Shown piece by piece: positions 11,622-21,002 of a stretch of DNA of 64,000 nucleotides. Position numbers and translations under genes: made by a program. The notes below the pieces were generated by a model. It was given only the letters and a program-made list of their open reading frames with translations. It searched no databases and was not told where the DNA came from. Where the stretch lies: positions 5,402,501 to 5,466,500 of the forward strand of contig NZ_CP023278.1 of assembly GCF_002896875.1 (NCBI RefSeq), read 5' to 3'. Source of the stretch: Nostoc sp. CENA543. Its GTDB lineage: Bacteria; Cyanobacteriota; Cyanobacteriia; Cyanobacteriales; Nostocaceae. Each line of letters starts with the position of its first letter. Positions within the stretch are counted from its first letter, which is position 1.

Positions 11622-11771
11622 GCTGCTCAACCTTTAACCAGCATATTAATATCGCAGGGAGAAGGGGAGTAAGGGAGAGGGTTTACAGTTTTTATCAACA
11701 GCTGAAATAATGCAACTTACTAGGTATCTCTGAGGACTCAATCTTCATTGAATACTGAGCATTCAGCTCTA

Positions 11772-12044
11772 CTAGGGGCCAGAAAACACAGCTTGTTCAA
11801 TATCTTCCCGACTTAAGGAATACTTAAAAGCACGTTGGATATCTTGACCATTTTCCCCAGCTTGGATATATCGCACCACTATTTGCTCAATATCCAGCCA
11901 CAATTCGGCCTGCCAGCTTGCTTTTTGTATACGCCAGCAATGTAGCTGTGTTTCATCTTGTTGACAACCTTGCTCTTTCAACCACTGCTCAATTTGTGGC
12001 AGTGGATGACTGTATAAAGGTGTATCAGGAGGCAGTGTAGACAT
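11772..12044 (-). CDS. DUF3143-family small protein
   Basis: 90-residue soluble protein typical of the cyanobacterial DUF3143 family: a proline-rich start (TLPPDTPLYSHPLPQIEQWL), then L-H-C-W-R-I-Q and AELWLDIEQIVVRY, and a C-terminal SREDIEQAVFSGP. The function is unknown. It lies 46 bases after a J-domain protein gene on the same strand, a neighbour pair I know from other cyanobacteria, so a link to chaperone activity is plausible but inferred. Confidence 0.8.
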   Translation of the reverse strand: MSTLPPDTPLYSHPLPQIEQWLKEQGCQQDETQLHCWRIQKASWQAELWLDIEQIVVRYIQAGENGQDIQRAFKYSLSREDIEQAVFSGP

Positions 12045-12090
12045 AAGAGTTCAAAATGTTTATTAGTGGTCAAAAGTCAATAGTCAACAG

Positions 12091-12660
12091 TCAATAGTCA
12101 AACAATCTTTCCTCCTCCCCAGTCCCCAGTCCCCAATCCCCAGTCCCCACATAGGAAATTTGTGTAACAACTGGTGTGGGTGTCTGGGTTTGTAAAGCTT
12201 GATCACCACGAATTACGCCAATAGTTACTGCTAGTAGTAAACAGCCTACAAAAGTCACCGCCAAAATGAATAAGGCAAAAATTTCACCAGAGGAGAGGGG
12301 GCGATCGCTCGCATCCAAGTAAGCTGATTTTGAGTAATCGTAGCTATAAGCAGCAGGATGACGCAAATCAGGCGGTGCTTGAATCACTCCAAACCGAGAA
12401 TAACCTATCTTGATGTCATAATTTAAACGCCTTTCAGGATTACTTAAAGTGGCGTAGGCTTCGTTAATTTGCTGAAATTTTTGCGTAGCAACAGCAGCAG
12501 CTAGTTCTGTGGTATCAGGATGATAGCGTTTACTCAACTCCCGATAGGCACGACGAATATCAATTACCGATGCTGAAGGATGTAGTCCTAGCAATGAGTA
12601 ATAATTGGGTTCACTGCTTTGCGGCATTGTCCCGTGTTGATTCACAGATGTTTGATTCAC
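12091..12660 (-). CDS. J-domain protein with one membrane segment
   Basis: DnaJ-like co-chaperone. The J domain spans about residues 19-82: YYSLLGLHPSAS, the loop motif YHPD (His-Pro-Asp, which activates Hsp70 ATPase) and FQQINEAYATLSNPERR. A single hydrophobic segment follows (FALFILAVTFVGCLLLAVTIGVI, written in two parts around residues 128-150), so the J domain should be tethered to a membrane. The last about 18 residues (GTGDWGLGTGEEE...) are read from an intergenic-type repeat (CCCAGTCCCCAATCCCC on the plus strand), so the original C-terminus has probably been replaced by repeat-derived sequence. Confidence 0.85.
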   Translation of the reverse strand: MNQTSVNQHGTMPQSSEPNYYSLLGLHPSASVIDIRRAYRELSKRYHPDTTELAAAVATQKFQQINEAYATLSNPERRLNYDIKIGYSRFGVIQAPPDLRHPAAYSYDYSKSAYLDASDRPLSSGEIFALFILAVTFVGCLLLAVTIGVIRGDQALQTQTPTPVVTQISYVGTGDWGLGTGEEERLFDY

Positions 12661-12833
12661 CTTGCTATCAAGTTTTTTTTAATATTGTAAACCTCTTATC
12701 CCTACTAGGTTACGATTAGTTGCATAGGATTTAGGCATCGGAAAGTATAGGGATTTAGGGGAAAAATCAAGGCAAAAGCTAAGGTCAACATCCTAATTAC
12801 TTTTAGGTTATTTTGAATTCGGAGTGCAGCAAG

Positions 12834-13715
12834 GTGACTAAAGCCGCAGATGTCAGTACGAAAAAATTAATCAGCCTAGCACCAGACAACTGGGTAAGAT
12901 GGGTCACTCAGATGCCTGATATTCTCGCCGGGGAAATCCTCAATTCGGAATTTCAATGGATTAGCCGAGAAAGCGATGTTTTAATCCGTGCTACTAGTTC
13001 TCAATACGGTGAATTTCTGGTTCTCAATGAATTGCAATTGCGCTACAAGCAACAAATGCCACGCCGAATGCGTGCCTATGCAGGACTAGCAGAAGAAAAA
13101 TATAATTTACCTATCTATCCTGTCTTAATCAATATTCTCAAAACGACTAACGAAGAAATCCCTACCAGTTTTACTTCCAATTTCGCCGGACTCAGAGTTA
13201 TCCAAGATTATCGAGTGATTAACCTGTGGGAAGTGGATGTCAACATTGCTTTACAACAACCTCTACCCTCATTACTGCCATTTGTGCCGATTCTCAAAGG
13301 CGGCGAAGATGAATTAGTCATTCGAGAAGCATTGCAAATTCTGCGTGGAGATGAACAGTTAAACCAGTTAGAAACTGTCTTAGCTTTTTTTGCTACGTTT
13401 GTGTTAGAGAGTTCCTTAGTTCAAGAAATTATGAGGTGGGATATGACTGTGCTACGTGAATCACCTTGGTATCAAGAGATTTTGCGTGAGGGTGAAGCAC
13501 GCGGTGAAGCACGCGGTGAGGCACGCGGCCAGGCGCGCGGTGAAAGACAAGGACTAATTTCGAGTATCGAAATTAATTTAGAGATGAAATTTGGTAATGA
13601 TGGTTTGCAGTTACTGTCACAAATTAATCAAATTAGTGATACAGCACAATTGAAGGAGATTTTACGCCAGATTATTACAGCTAACTCAGTTGAAGAATTG
13701 CGTCAACTGCTTTAG
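12834..13715 (+). CDS. Rpn-like PD-(D/E)XK nuclease/transposase-related protein
   Basis: About 293 residues, of the family annotated as Rpn recombination-promoting nuclease/putative transposase in cyanobacteria. The N-terminal region has LISLAPDNWVRWV, then ESDVLIR and LVLNELQLRY, which carry the candidate PD-(D/E)XK acidic residues. Near the C-terminus a run of G-E-A-R repeats (about 13486-13550) is followed by a helical tail (LLSQINQISDTAQL). The start is placed at GTG 12834, which has GGAG 10 bases upstream; the TTG at 12813 would overlap this Shine-Dalgarno sequence. These genes are multicopy and of uncertain role; no inverted repeats mark an element here. Confidence 0.75.
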   Translation: MTKAADVSTKKLISLAPDNWVRWVTQMPDILAGEILNSEFQWISRESDVLIRATSSQYGEFLVLNELQLRYKQQMPRRMRAYAGLAEEKYNLPIYPVLINILKTTNEEIPTSFTSNFAGLRVIQDYRVINLWEVDVNIALQQPLPSLLPFVPILKGGEDELVIREALQILRGDEQLNQLETVLAFFATFVLESSLVQEIMRWDMTVLRESPWYQEILREGEARGEARGEARGQARGERQGLISSIEINLEMKFGNDGLQLLSQINQISDTAQLKEILRQIITANSVEELRQLL

Positions 13716-13750
13716 TGTAATTCTATGGGTGAGAATTTATCGACAGAATT

Positions 13751-14749
13751 TTAACCCAATAAATCAGCGCGGGGTTTAAAGGTTTCAATTTGCCGCAATT
13801 TTTCGTAGAGTTCTCTTTCCTCTTGGCTAATGTTTTTCGGGGCAATTATTTGGATTTCTACTAATTGATCTCCTCTTTTCCCACCTTCGGTGGGATAACC
13901 TTTATTTGCCAAGCGAAATCTTTGACCAGACCTGACTCCAGGGGGAATGGTCATTTTCACAGGGCCATCTAGGGTGGGTGCTTCTACTTGTCCGCCTAAA
14001 ACGGCTTCTGTGGGTGTGACTGGTACTTGGCAAGAGATATTAGCACCTTCGATTTTAAATAATGGATGTGGTTCAACGGTAATTTTTAAATAAAGGTCGC
14101 CGCCACCAATACCTTGATCTCGGAGTCTGACACTTTGCCCTGTAACCATCCCAGAGGGCATATCGACTTCTAGCGATCGCCCATCTTCTAATCTAATCCG
14201 TTCTTTCCCACCTTGATAAGCTTTCTCTAGTGGTAGGGTTAATCTCGCTTCAATATCCCGCCGTGTGGGACGCGGTGGATTTTTGGGAACTGTGTATTGA
14301 ACTTTACTTTTAGGAGTACGAAATGGGTCGGTTGTAGTGCTGCTACTTGCCCCATTTCTTGTGTCTTTGCGACCACCTACACCCACAACTTGATTAATAA
14401 AATCCTCAAAATTGGCAAACTGACTCGGATCTACATTTTGATTGCCATTCCGTTCTCCTTTCTGTTCCCAAGTTTTAGATTTTGGTGCTTGTTTACTAAA
14501 GCCTTTTTGTTTCCAGTAGCGGCTAAATTGGTCATATTGGGCGCGTTTAGCCGTATCAGAAAGGACTTCGTAAGCTTCGCCAATATCTTTAAACTTTTCT
14601 TCTGCTGCTTTATTACCTGGATTGAGGTCTGGGTGATATTGTCTAGCTAACCGCCGATAATTCTTTTTAATTTCCTCGTTTGTAGCGTCTTTAGCTACTC
14701 CTAAAATTTCGTAATAATCTCGAAAATTCTGCAAATTTTGCATATTCAT
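13751..14749 (-). CDS. dnaJ: DnaJ-type co-chaperone without zinc finger
   Basis: 332-residue type II (CbpA/DnaJ-like) co-chaperone. The J domain is at about 11-75 with YHPD (about 38-41) and [14 protein letters not shown] Ser/Lys/Gln-rich linker follows, then the two C-terminal substrate-binding subdomains ([18 protein letters not shown] and [15 protein letters not shown]). The CxxCxGxG zinc-finger repeats of type I DnaJ are absent. It lies about 200 bases downstream of dnaK on the same strand, as a chaperone pair, although repeats fill the spacer so cotranscription is not certain. It should stimulate DnaK ATP hydrolysis and deliver unfolded protein. Confidence 0.93.
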   Translation of the reverse strand: MNMQNLQNFRDYYEILGVAKDATNEEIKKNYRRLARQYHPDLNPGNKAAEEKFKDIGEAYEVLSDTAKRAQYDQFSRYWKQKGFSKQAPKSKTWEQKGERNGNQNVDPSQFANFEDFINQVVGVGGRKDTRNGASSSTTTDPFRTPKSKVQYTVPKNPPRPTRRDIEARLTLPLEKAYQGGKERIRLEDGRSLEVDMPSGMVTGQSVRLRDQGIGGGDLYLKITVEPHPLFKIEGANISCQVPVTPTEAVLGGQVEAPTLDGPVKMTIPPGVRSGQRFRLANKGYPTEGGKRGDQLVEIQIIAPKNISQEERELYEKLRQIETFKPRADLLG

Positions 14750-14854
14750 TTATGGAACTTTTAAAGTTTAGATGTTAGTAATCTTTAATTTAGTAACGGA
14801 TTAATATTCATACTCAATTACTAAATACTAATTACCAATTACTAAATCCGAATT

Positions 14855-14945
14855 CAGGAAATAGAAGTGTAGGGGTATAGGGGTGTAAGGGTGTAAGGGT
14901 TGAGAAAGGTAGATTACATTCCCAATGCCCCATGCCCTATTCCCT
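14855..14945. repeat. GTGTAGGGGTA-type tandem repeat in the dnaK-dnaJ spacer
   Basis: AGGGGTATAGGGGTGTAAGG tandem units and CCCAATGCCCCATGCCCTAT units occupy the spacer between dnaK and dnaJ, up to the dnaK stop codon. Related units occur at about 8000 and, reversed, at about 39775. Confidence 0.75.
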
Positions 14946-14956
14946 ATGCCCTATGG

Positions 14957-17032
14957 TTACAACCAATCATCGTCATCATCCCAATTATCTTGATAGCTGG
15001 GACGGGGCTGGCGGCGGGGGGGAGGATTATCGTAGGAAGAACGACGATCGCGATCGCGTCCATTATCTCTGTTGTTGTAGTCTCGATTATAAGAGTCCCG
15101 TTCTCGATAGTTGTCGCGGTAATTATCTCGGTAGAAGTCGCGATCGCGGTCTTTATCTTTATCGCCTACAAAGATATCGCGGATTGTACCAAATAAATCG
15201 TCGTCTTCGTCTTCCGCATAATATTCCCGGACTTCGCGATTTAATTCATACAAAGCATCCTGTAAATCTACGTAGGCTTGATCAATGCCGCGATCGTCGT
15301 CTTCTTTGAGACTTTCTTTCAATTCTCGGCAAATGTTATCGATGCGTTGGCGGCGGTTGCGGGCAAACTGCATGCCAAATTCTAAGGCGACTTCCCTAAG
15401 TTGTCTTTCTGCTTGCAGAATTAAAGCCTCAGAACGGGTGCGTTTTTCTACTCTTTCTTTGCGTTCCCTGTCAATATCAGCGTATTTTTTCGCATCCTGA
15501 ATCATGCGGTTGACTTCTGATTCACTCAAGGTAGAAGCCCCTTGAATGGTGATGCTTTGTTCTCTGCCGGTGGTTCTATCTAAGGCTGTCACCTGCAAAA
15601 TTCCGTTAGCATCGATATCTAATGATACCTGAATTTGCGGTATACCCCTGGGTGCGGGTGGGATGCCATAGAGTTTGAACCTACCCAAAGATTTATTATC
15701 CGATGCCATTTCCCTCTCACCTTGAACAACGTGGATTTCCACGCTGTTTTGGTTATTTTCAGAGGTGGAGAAAATATCCGAACGGCGAACGGGGATTGTA
15801 GTATTGCGGGGGATTAATTTTTTCATCACGCCGCCGATGGTTTCTAAACCCAAAGACAAGGGCGTAACATCCAATAGCAGCACATCTTTAAATTCCCCAG
15901 CCAGGATACCTGCTTGAATGGCTGCACCCATCGCCACCACTTCATCGGGGTTGACATTTTCACTGGGTTCAATACCGATCATATTCCGCACCAGTTGTTT
16001 TACCATTGGCATTCGGGTAGAACCGCCGACTAGTACGACTTCTTCAATGTCATCTGGGCGCAAACCTGCATCTTTTAAAGCCCGTTTCACTGGGTTACGG
16101 ATACGTCCGAGTAAGTCATCGCATAAACCTTCAAACTGGGCGCGCGTCAGGCGAGTTTCTAGATGTTTCGGCCCATCTTCCGTGGCTGTGATGAAAGGTA
16201 AGTTAATTTCGGTGATACTGACGGCAGAAAGTTCGATTTTGGACTTTTCTGCGGCTTCCATTAAACGTTGTAAAGCTTGGCGATCGCGTCTTAAGTCTAC
16301 ACCTTCTGCTTCTAAAAATTGCTCTGCTAACCAATCAACTATTTTTCGATCAAAATCATTCCCGCCTAGTTGAGTATCGCCACTTGTAGATTTAACCTCA
16401 AATACCCCGTCGCCTACTTCCAGAATTGATACGTCAAAAGTTCCCCCACCCAAGTCAAATACTAAGATGGTTTCCGTATCACCTCTATCTAACCCATAAG
16501 CCAAAGATGCAGCCGTCGGTTCATTGAGAATCCGCAACACTTCCAACCCGGCAATTCTGCCTGCATCACGGGTTGCTTGTCGTTGCGAATCATTAAAATA
16601 AGCAGGAACTGTAATTACTGCCCCTGTCACTGGTGCGCCTAAGTATGCACTAGCATCATCTGCCAATTTTTTCAGCACCATTGCGGAAATTTCTTCTGGG
16701 GCAAAGTCCTTACTTAAGCGGGGACAGGCAATTTTGATATTACCTACATCATCTTTACGGATAGTGTAAGGAACACGCTTTGATTCTGGGTTCAGTTCGC
16801 CGTACTTGCGCCCAATAAAGCGTTTCACGGCAAAATAAGTGTTTTGTGGGTTGAGGACTGTTTGCCGTCTTGCCATTTGCCCAACCACCCGTTCGCCTTC
16901 TTTGCTGAAGCCTACCACGGAGGGGGTTGTTCGCATTCCTTCTGCATTGGCAATCACCACCGGCTTGCCACCCTCCATTACGGCGACTACTGAGTTGGTT
17001 GTACCCAAGTCGATGCCGACTACCTTGCCCAT
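14957..17032 (-). CDS. dnaK: Hsp70 chaperone DnaK
   Basis: 691-residue Hsp70. ATPase domain: [17 protein letters not shown] (about 5-21), [36 protein letters not shown] and [17 protein letters not shown]. The substrate-binding domain begins after [13 protein letters not shown] (about residue 390). The C-terminal lid ends in a long Asp/Arg/Tyr/Asn-rich tail (about 625-691, finishing DDDDDWL) instead of the EEVD-like tail of classic DnaK. Cyanobacteria have several DnaK paralogues and this tail suggests a specialised one. HIP1 octamers encode parts of the tail. I saw no CIRCE operator (TTAGCACTC-N9-GAGTGCTAA) upstream. The ATG at 17032 fits the family start. Confidence 0.96.
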   Translation of the reverse strand: MGKVVGIDLGTTNSVVAVMEGGKPVVIANAEGMRTTPSVVGFSKEGERVVGQMARRQTVLNPQNTYFAVKRFIGRKYGELNPESKRVPYTIRKDDVGNIKIACPRLSKDFAPEEISAMVLKKLADDASAYLGAPVTGAVITVPAYFNDSQRQATRDAGRIAGLEVLRILNEPTAASLAYGLDRGDTETILVFDLGGGTFDVSILEVGDGVFEVKSTSGDTQLGGNDFDRKIVDWLAEQFLEAEGVDLRRDRQALQRLMEAAEKSKIELSAVSITEINLPFITATEDGPKHLETRLTRAQFEGLCDDLLGRIRNPVKRALKDAGLRPDDIEEVVLVGGSTRMPMVKQLVRNMIGIEPSENVNPDEVVAMGAAIQAGILAGEFKDVLLLDVTPLSLGLETIGGVMKKLIPRNTTIPVRRSDIFSTSENNQNSVEIHVVQGEREMASDNKSLGRFKLYGIPPAPRGIPQIQVSLDIDANGILQVTALDRTTGREQSITIQGASTLSESEVNRMIQDAKKYADIDRERKERVEKRTRSEALILQAERQLREVALEFGMQFARNRRQRIDNICRELKESLKEDDDRGIDQAYVDLQDALYELNREVREYYAEDEDDDLFGTIRDIFVGDKDKDRDRDFYRDNYRDNYRERDSYNRDYNNRDNGRDRDRRSSYDNPPPRRQPRPSYQDNWDDDDDWL

Positions 17033-17324
17033 GCGTTACTCTTCTCCTAGTGCGTCTTATACATATATTATGATTGGGCGGGATGACCTCTTGCTTAATG
17101 CTACAAGGTAAGATTACCCCAATAGTATAATAGGGGTGATTGCAGCCAAAGTTGGAGGCGTAAAAGCTTGAGGAGTTAGTTGCAACACTAGAATAACATT
17201 CACATGATAGTCACTAGTCAACAGTCAACAGTCCAAGATATATAAACTTTATACGTGCAACTACTGCTTTGGGTTTTGCTTGATCCCTGCATCATAAATT
17301 TGAGATTAAAACTGTGAAAAACAC
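17033..17324. other. Divergent promoter region, dnaK / peptidase
   Basis: About 290 bases between the divergent dnaK and the M28 peptidase gene. It includes a short heptad run (AGTCAACAGTCAACAGTCC, about 17214-17232) and otherwise AT-rich sequence that must contain both promoters. No CIRCE-type operator was recognised. Confidence 0.45.
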
Positions 17325-18173
17325 TTGAATTTACAAGCAAGATTACATAACTACCTCCAACAGATAGCGCGAGAACGCGATCCTTATCTAGCAACTGCGG
17401 GACATTTCTTTGTTCAAGAATACATCCGCCAAGAATTTTCTTGTTGGGGAAGTGTGGAAATCCACACCTTTACTGTGAACAATAGAGATTTTCACAATCT
17501 CATCCTCAATTTACCTGCCCAATCCACACCCAAACGTCAGGATTTACCTCCTATTTTAATTGGGGCGCACTATGATGCTGTACCAGGAACGTCAGGGGCT
17601 GATGATAATGCAACGGGTGTGGCTGTATTACTAGAATTAGCCAGAAAGTTTGCTGCCCAACCAGCTAAATATCCTTTGCGGCTGGTGGCTTTTGATATGG
17701 AAGAATATGGTTTGTTGGGTAGTGCCGACTATGCCAATCTCCTGCGACAACAACAGCAACCCCTGCGCTTGATGATGTCTCTGGAAATGTTGGGGTATCG
17801 TGATTCTACCCCTGGTTGCCAAAATTATCCGCCGCCTTTAGAGAGGTTTTACCCCAATACTGGCGATTTTATCGCTTTAATCGGTAATTTGCGGACAATT
17901 CCTGATTTAATCGCTATGAGTCGCAGTATCCGCAAAGTGGGAATATCCAGTCAGTGGCTACCAGTTCCCAAGAGAGGCTTGATAGTGCCTCAAACCAGAC
18001 TAAGTGATCATGCACCATTTTGGGATGCAGGTTATCCAGCAATGATGGTGACAGATACAGCCTTTTTGCGAAACCCCCATTATCATCAACCCAGCGATAC
18101 AATTGCCACGTTAGATTTAGACTTTCTCGCTGGTGTGTGCGAAGGGTTGGAACTGGCTATTAGGAGGTTGTAG
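17325..18173 (+). CDS. M28-family zinc aminopeptidase/carboxypeptidase-like
   Basis: 282-residue metallopeptidase of family M28, with two co-catalytic zincs. Motifs: GAHYDAVPGTSGADDNATG (about 81-99, the first His and bridging Asp ligands), FDMEEYGLLGS (about 124-134, the Glu-Glu pair), and near the end DHAPFWDAGYPAMMVTDTAF and NPHYHQPSDT with the last His. No signal peptide is evident, so it is probably cytoplasmic. The start used is TTG 17325 because the upstream frame is closed and the next in-frame ATG would remove conserved sequence. The peptide or amide substrate cannot be deduced. Confidence 0.88.
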   Translation: MNLQARLHNYLQQIARERDPYLATAGHFFVQEYIRQEFSCWGSVEIHTFTVNNRDFHNLILNLPAQSTPKRQDLPPILIGAHYDAVPGTSGADDNATGVAVLLELARKFAAQPAKYPLRLVAFDMEEYGLLGSADYANLLRQQQQPLRLMMSLEMLGYRDSTPGCQNYPPPLERFYPNTGDFIALIGNLRTIPDLIAMSRSIRKVGISSQWLPVPKRGLIVPQTRLSDHAPFWDAGYPAMMVTDTAFLRNPHYHQPSDTIATLDLDFLAGVCEGLELAIRRL

Positions 18174-18291
18174 GGATGTCGGGAAGACAAGGGAGACAAG
18201 GGAGAAATATTTACCACAATGCCCAATGCGCCATGCCCAAAATTCAAGAATTTTGAATTTTGAATTTTGAATTGATTAGCCCCATGCCCAT

Positions 18292-19218
18292 TTACAATTC
18301 AGGAGGCAAAAGGGATAATTCGTTGTCTTGGAGCGATCGCGTTAAGTATAGACTGATTAAATCATCAATATTACGTCGCATAGTCTGACAAATTGTATCA
18401 AGGGGTAAGTCATTGGCATCGTAACCAAAAGGATTTTCTATCTCTAAACCAATGGCTTCAATGCCAAATAATGTAAAACTTACTAACGCTGTAACTGCAC
18501 CTGTCCACCATCCTAAACTTTGCACCATTTGAAATGGTAGTAACAAACAATACAGTAACAATAATTGCTTTAAGTGAATGGAATAAGCCAGGGGCATTGG
18601 GGTTTTTAAAATGCGTTCACAAGCACCTAAATTATCTACTAAATTATTTAATAATTGTTGAATAGCTGTCAACTGATAAGAATTGAGGCGATTATTATTA
18701 TATTGCTTTTGTAAATAATCTTCTACCCAAAAAACTATTTCTAGGGGAGGATTATTCATGCTTTTTAGTTTGAAGTATTTAGCAGAGGACATTAATTCTT
18801 CTAGCTCACTATTGACTGATTCTCCTCTAAGATGTAGTTTAGTTGAGACTGCAAAAGCTACTAGTAAATATAAGGCTCCAATTTTTTCTTTCTTATCTTC
18901 TGGTGCAGTTTCTGCAACTGACACTAAAATCTGTCTTGCTATGTTACGGACATTATTAACTATAGAACCCCAACATTTTCGCCCTTCCCAAAATCTTTCA
19001 TAGGCTGTATTAGTGCGAAAAACTAATAATAAACCCAAAACAATACTAGGAATAATAGTCCCTAAAACGGGTTGAGATACTGGTAGTTTTAAGTAATAAA
19101 GTAAAGAAACGAAAACTCCAAATAAGCCACAGCCAATCACCCGTCTATATATTGATGCCAGCACTGAACCTTTAACTTGAACAGCCATTTGCAACCAATG
19201 TTTTTTTTCAACAATCAT
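18292..19218 (-). CDS. Bestrophin-family anion channel-like membrane protein
   Basis: 308-residue member of the bestrophin (UPF0187) family, pentameric chloride/bicarbonate-type channels. Features: a first hydrophobic stretch GCGLFGVFVSLLYYL (about 29-43), VLGTIIPSIVLGLLLVFRTNTAYERFWEGR (written here as its two parts IPSIVLGLLLVF and RTNTAYERFWEGR, about 56-80), which is the family signature, and two further membrane segments around 215-250 with ALVSFTLFGIEAIG. IENPFGYDANDLPLD near the C-terminus matches the conserved Ca-clasp region of the family. Gene stands alone on the minus strand. Ion selectivity is not predictable. Confidence 0.85.
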   Translation of the reverse strand: MIVEKKHWLQMAVQVKGSVLASIYRRVIGCGLFGVFVSLLYYLKLPVSQPVLGTIIPSIVLGLLLVFRTNTAYERFWEGRKCWGSIVNNVRNIARQILVSVAETAPEDKKEKIGALYLLVAFAVSTKLHLRGESVNSELEELMSSAKYFKLKSMNNPPLEIVFWVEDYLQKQYNNNRLNSYQLTAIQQLLNNLVDNLGACERILKTPMPLAYSIHLKQLLLLYCLLLPFQMVQSLGWWTGAVTALVSFTLFGIEAIGLEIENPFGYDANDLPLDTICQTMRRNIDDLISLYLTRSLQDNELSLLPPEL

Positions 19219-19605
19219 AGGTTATGCCTAAAAAAATATTGCAGGTAACTATAGTAATCCTATGTAATTTATCAAAACTGCGAGACTGCACAATCTAGTT
19301 TTCTTGAGAAAATGGATTTTTCGACTCTCACAAGTGATCAAATAATTTCAGGACAATTATGGAAAAGTCAGATTTAATGACTGAGAAAATCATAACTCTT
19401 GATATAGCACAACTGGTATTGAGGAATTTACGAGTCATGATGCGTAAGTAAAGCCCCTGAATTCTATTCAGGGGCTACAGTAGGTGTTTTTCCATCAAGT
19501 CACAAGATGTAGTAAGGCTGAAACTAGAATCCTCAAGCTAAAAGGTTGCTTTGAGATGCTGTTTAAATTGCAAACACTCTATATTAAAAGCTTGTATTCA
19601 CCGTA
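19219..19605. other. Intergenic region with one hairpin
   Basis: About 390 bases between two minus-strand genes. Apart from the hairpin at 19451-19476 it holds AT-rich sequence with the likely promoter of the bestrophin gene near 19220-19300. No reading frame or RNA gene recognised. Confidence 0.45.
19451..19476 (-). terminator. Probable terminator of the M20 peptidase gene
   Basis: AGCCCCTGAA-TTCTA-TTCAGGGGCT is a near-perfect 10-base stem. Read on the minus strand it is followed by TTTAC and lies about 130 bases beyond the stop codon of the peptidase gene at 19606. Confidence 0.55.
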
Positions 19606-20856
19606 TCAGCTTGCATTTCCCAAATCTATTAACAGCTTGGTAAGCAGGTAAATTCTTGGTGCAATGCGGTCTAAATCAATATATTCCTCTGGACTATGTG
19701 CGCCGCCACCTACAGGCCCAAGTGCATCAAGTGTGGTTGTACCAACGGCGGCTGCATAGTTACCATCAGTACCGCCTCCACTGCCCTCTACACCTAGCTT
19801 AAAACCTATTGTTTGATAAATAGCTTGTGCTTTTTTCACTAAAGCATCAGTTTTGGGATTGGGTGGAAAGGGTGGACGACCTCGGTCTGAAATCACCTGA
19901 ATTTCAGTGCAGGGTAGGAGTTTGTTTTTCGATAAGCGAGTAAAATCCCGTTCGAGGCGATTATATTCTTCGGCTTGGAGTACCCGCACATCTGCTTGAA
20001 CCTCGGCAGAATCTGGAATCGTATTTCGGCGATCGCCTGCCTCAAAAACAGTAAAATTAACACTGGTTTGTTTGCTGGCATCACCCAGTTTACTCAGTTG
20101 TAGGGTTTGGTGGGCTGCTTCTAGGAGTGCATTACAGCCTTTTTCTGGTTCAGCCCCCGCATGGGCAGACCTACCTTTGACTTTAAATCCGTAGTAACCA
20201 ATGCCCTTGCGCCATGAAGTAACTTTATCGTCAGGCGAACCAAATTCTAACACCAAAGCTACATCATGTTTTTTAGCAGTTTCTTTGATTAATTCCCGTG
20301 AACCAAATGATCCTTTTTCTTCATCAGGATTAATTAAAAAGGTAATCTTTTCAAAGTTCTGAAGCTTCAATTCTTGCAAAATTTTCAGTGCCTCGAAACC
20401 TAAAATAATTCCCCCTTTATCATCCATTACTCCTGGGCCGTAGGCTTTACCACCTAATATTTTGAATGGACGTTTAGCGGCTGTTCCTTCCTCAAATACA
20501 GTGTCGGTGTGGGCAAGCAGCAGAATTTTACCTTTACCAGTTCCTTTGATGGTGGCTAAGATATTCCTTCCCTTACTAGGAGTAGCATTAATGATTTGAA
20601 CTTCTGCACCTATAGATTTCAGATGGTCAATTACAATATCTTCAACCTTAGTTAATCCTGGTTCATAACCTGTACCAGAGTCGATGTTGACTAGGGTTTC
20701 TAGTTTACTCAAAAAATCGCTTTGTGCTTTCTTGGCTTTGTCATAAACTGCTGCATTTGGTGCTGCTACAACAACATTCAAATGTCCTAGTAGCAAGACT
20801 ATCGCCAACACGAAAGCAAATAAACCTACTGTTACACCAAAAATCCGTTTTTTCAT
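19606..20856 (-). CDS. Exported M20-family metallopeptidase (glutamate carboxypeptidase-like)
   Basis: 416 residues from ATG 20856. The start was set at M-K-K-R-I-F-G because it gives a proper signal peptide: basic start, hydrophobic core (VTVGLFAFVLAIVLLLGHL) and a cleavage-like VVAAPNA. The further upstream ATG only adds an unconserved segment. Zinc site motifs of M20: LLAHTDTVFEEG (His and Asp), GPGVMDDKGG (bridging Asp), NPDEEKGSFGS (Glu-Glu, general base and ligand) and the C-terminal GGAHSPEEYID (His). The central dimerisation domain has GRSAHAGAEPEKG. It probably acts in the periplasm on peptides or N-acyl amino acids. Confidence 0.88.
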   Translation of the reverse strand: MKKRIFGVTVGLFAFVLAIVLLLGHLNVVVAAPNAAVYDKAKKAQSDFLSKLETLVNIDSGTGYEPGLTKVEDIVIDHLKSIGAEVQIINATPSKGRNILATIKGTGKGKILLLAHTDTVFEEGTAAKRPFKILGGKAYGPGVMDDKGGIILGFEALKILQELKLQNFEKITFLINPDEEKGSFGSRELIKETAKKHDVALVLEFGSPDDKVTSWRKGIGYYGFKVKGRSAHAGAEPEKGCNALLEAAHQTLQLSKLGDASKQTSVNFTVFEAGDRRNTIPDSAEVQADVRVLQAEEYNRLERDFTRLSKNKLLPCTEIQVISDRGRPPFPPNPKTDALVKKAQAIYQTIGFKLGVEGSGGGTDGNYAAAVGTTTLDALGPVGGGAHSPEEYIDLDRIAPRIYLLTKLLIDLGNAS

Positions 20857-20951
20857 GGTTATTGATGATAAAGGGGGCATTAAAGTAGATAATCGGTAAA
20901 TTCCCACCTTTTACAATTTGGTGTTACAAAAATTTTTGTTTGTCCTTTAGC

Positions 20952-20987
20952 AAAAAGCGATCGCATTGGTAAAGTGCGATCGCTTTT
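20952..20987. terminator. HIP1-containing terminator between map and the M20 gene
   Basis: AAAAAGCGATCGCA-ttggtaaag-TGCGATCGCTTTT: two HIP1 octamers form the arms of a strong hairpin with A and T runs on both sides. It lies just after the map stop codon (21003, minus strand). Confidence 0.75.
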
Positions 20988-21002
20988 GGTGATATTCTGT
21001 GA

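Noticed and set aside
12813-12833. TTG start of the Rpn-like gene
   Set aside because: The GTG at 12834 has a Shine-Dalgarno sequence (GGAG) which the TTG start would place inside the coding region.
14297-14650. Plus-strand open frame opposite dnaJ
   Set aside because: Shadow of the dnaJ gene; no signal of its own.
17033-17324. CIRCE/HrcA operator before dnaK
   Set aside because: No TTAGCACTC-N9-GAGTGCTAA or close variant was found in the upstream region.
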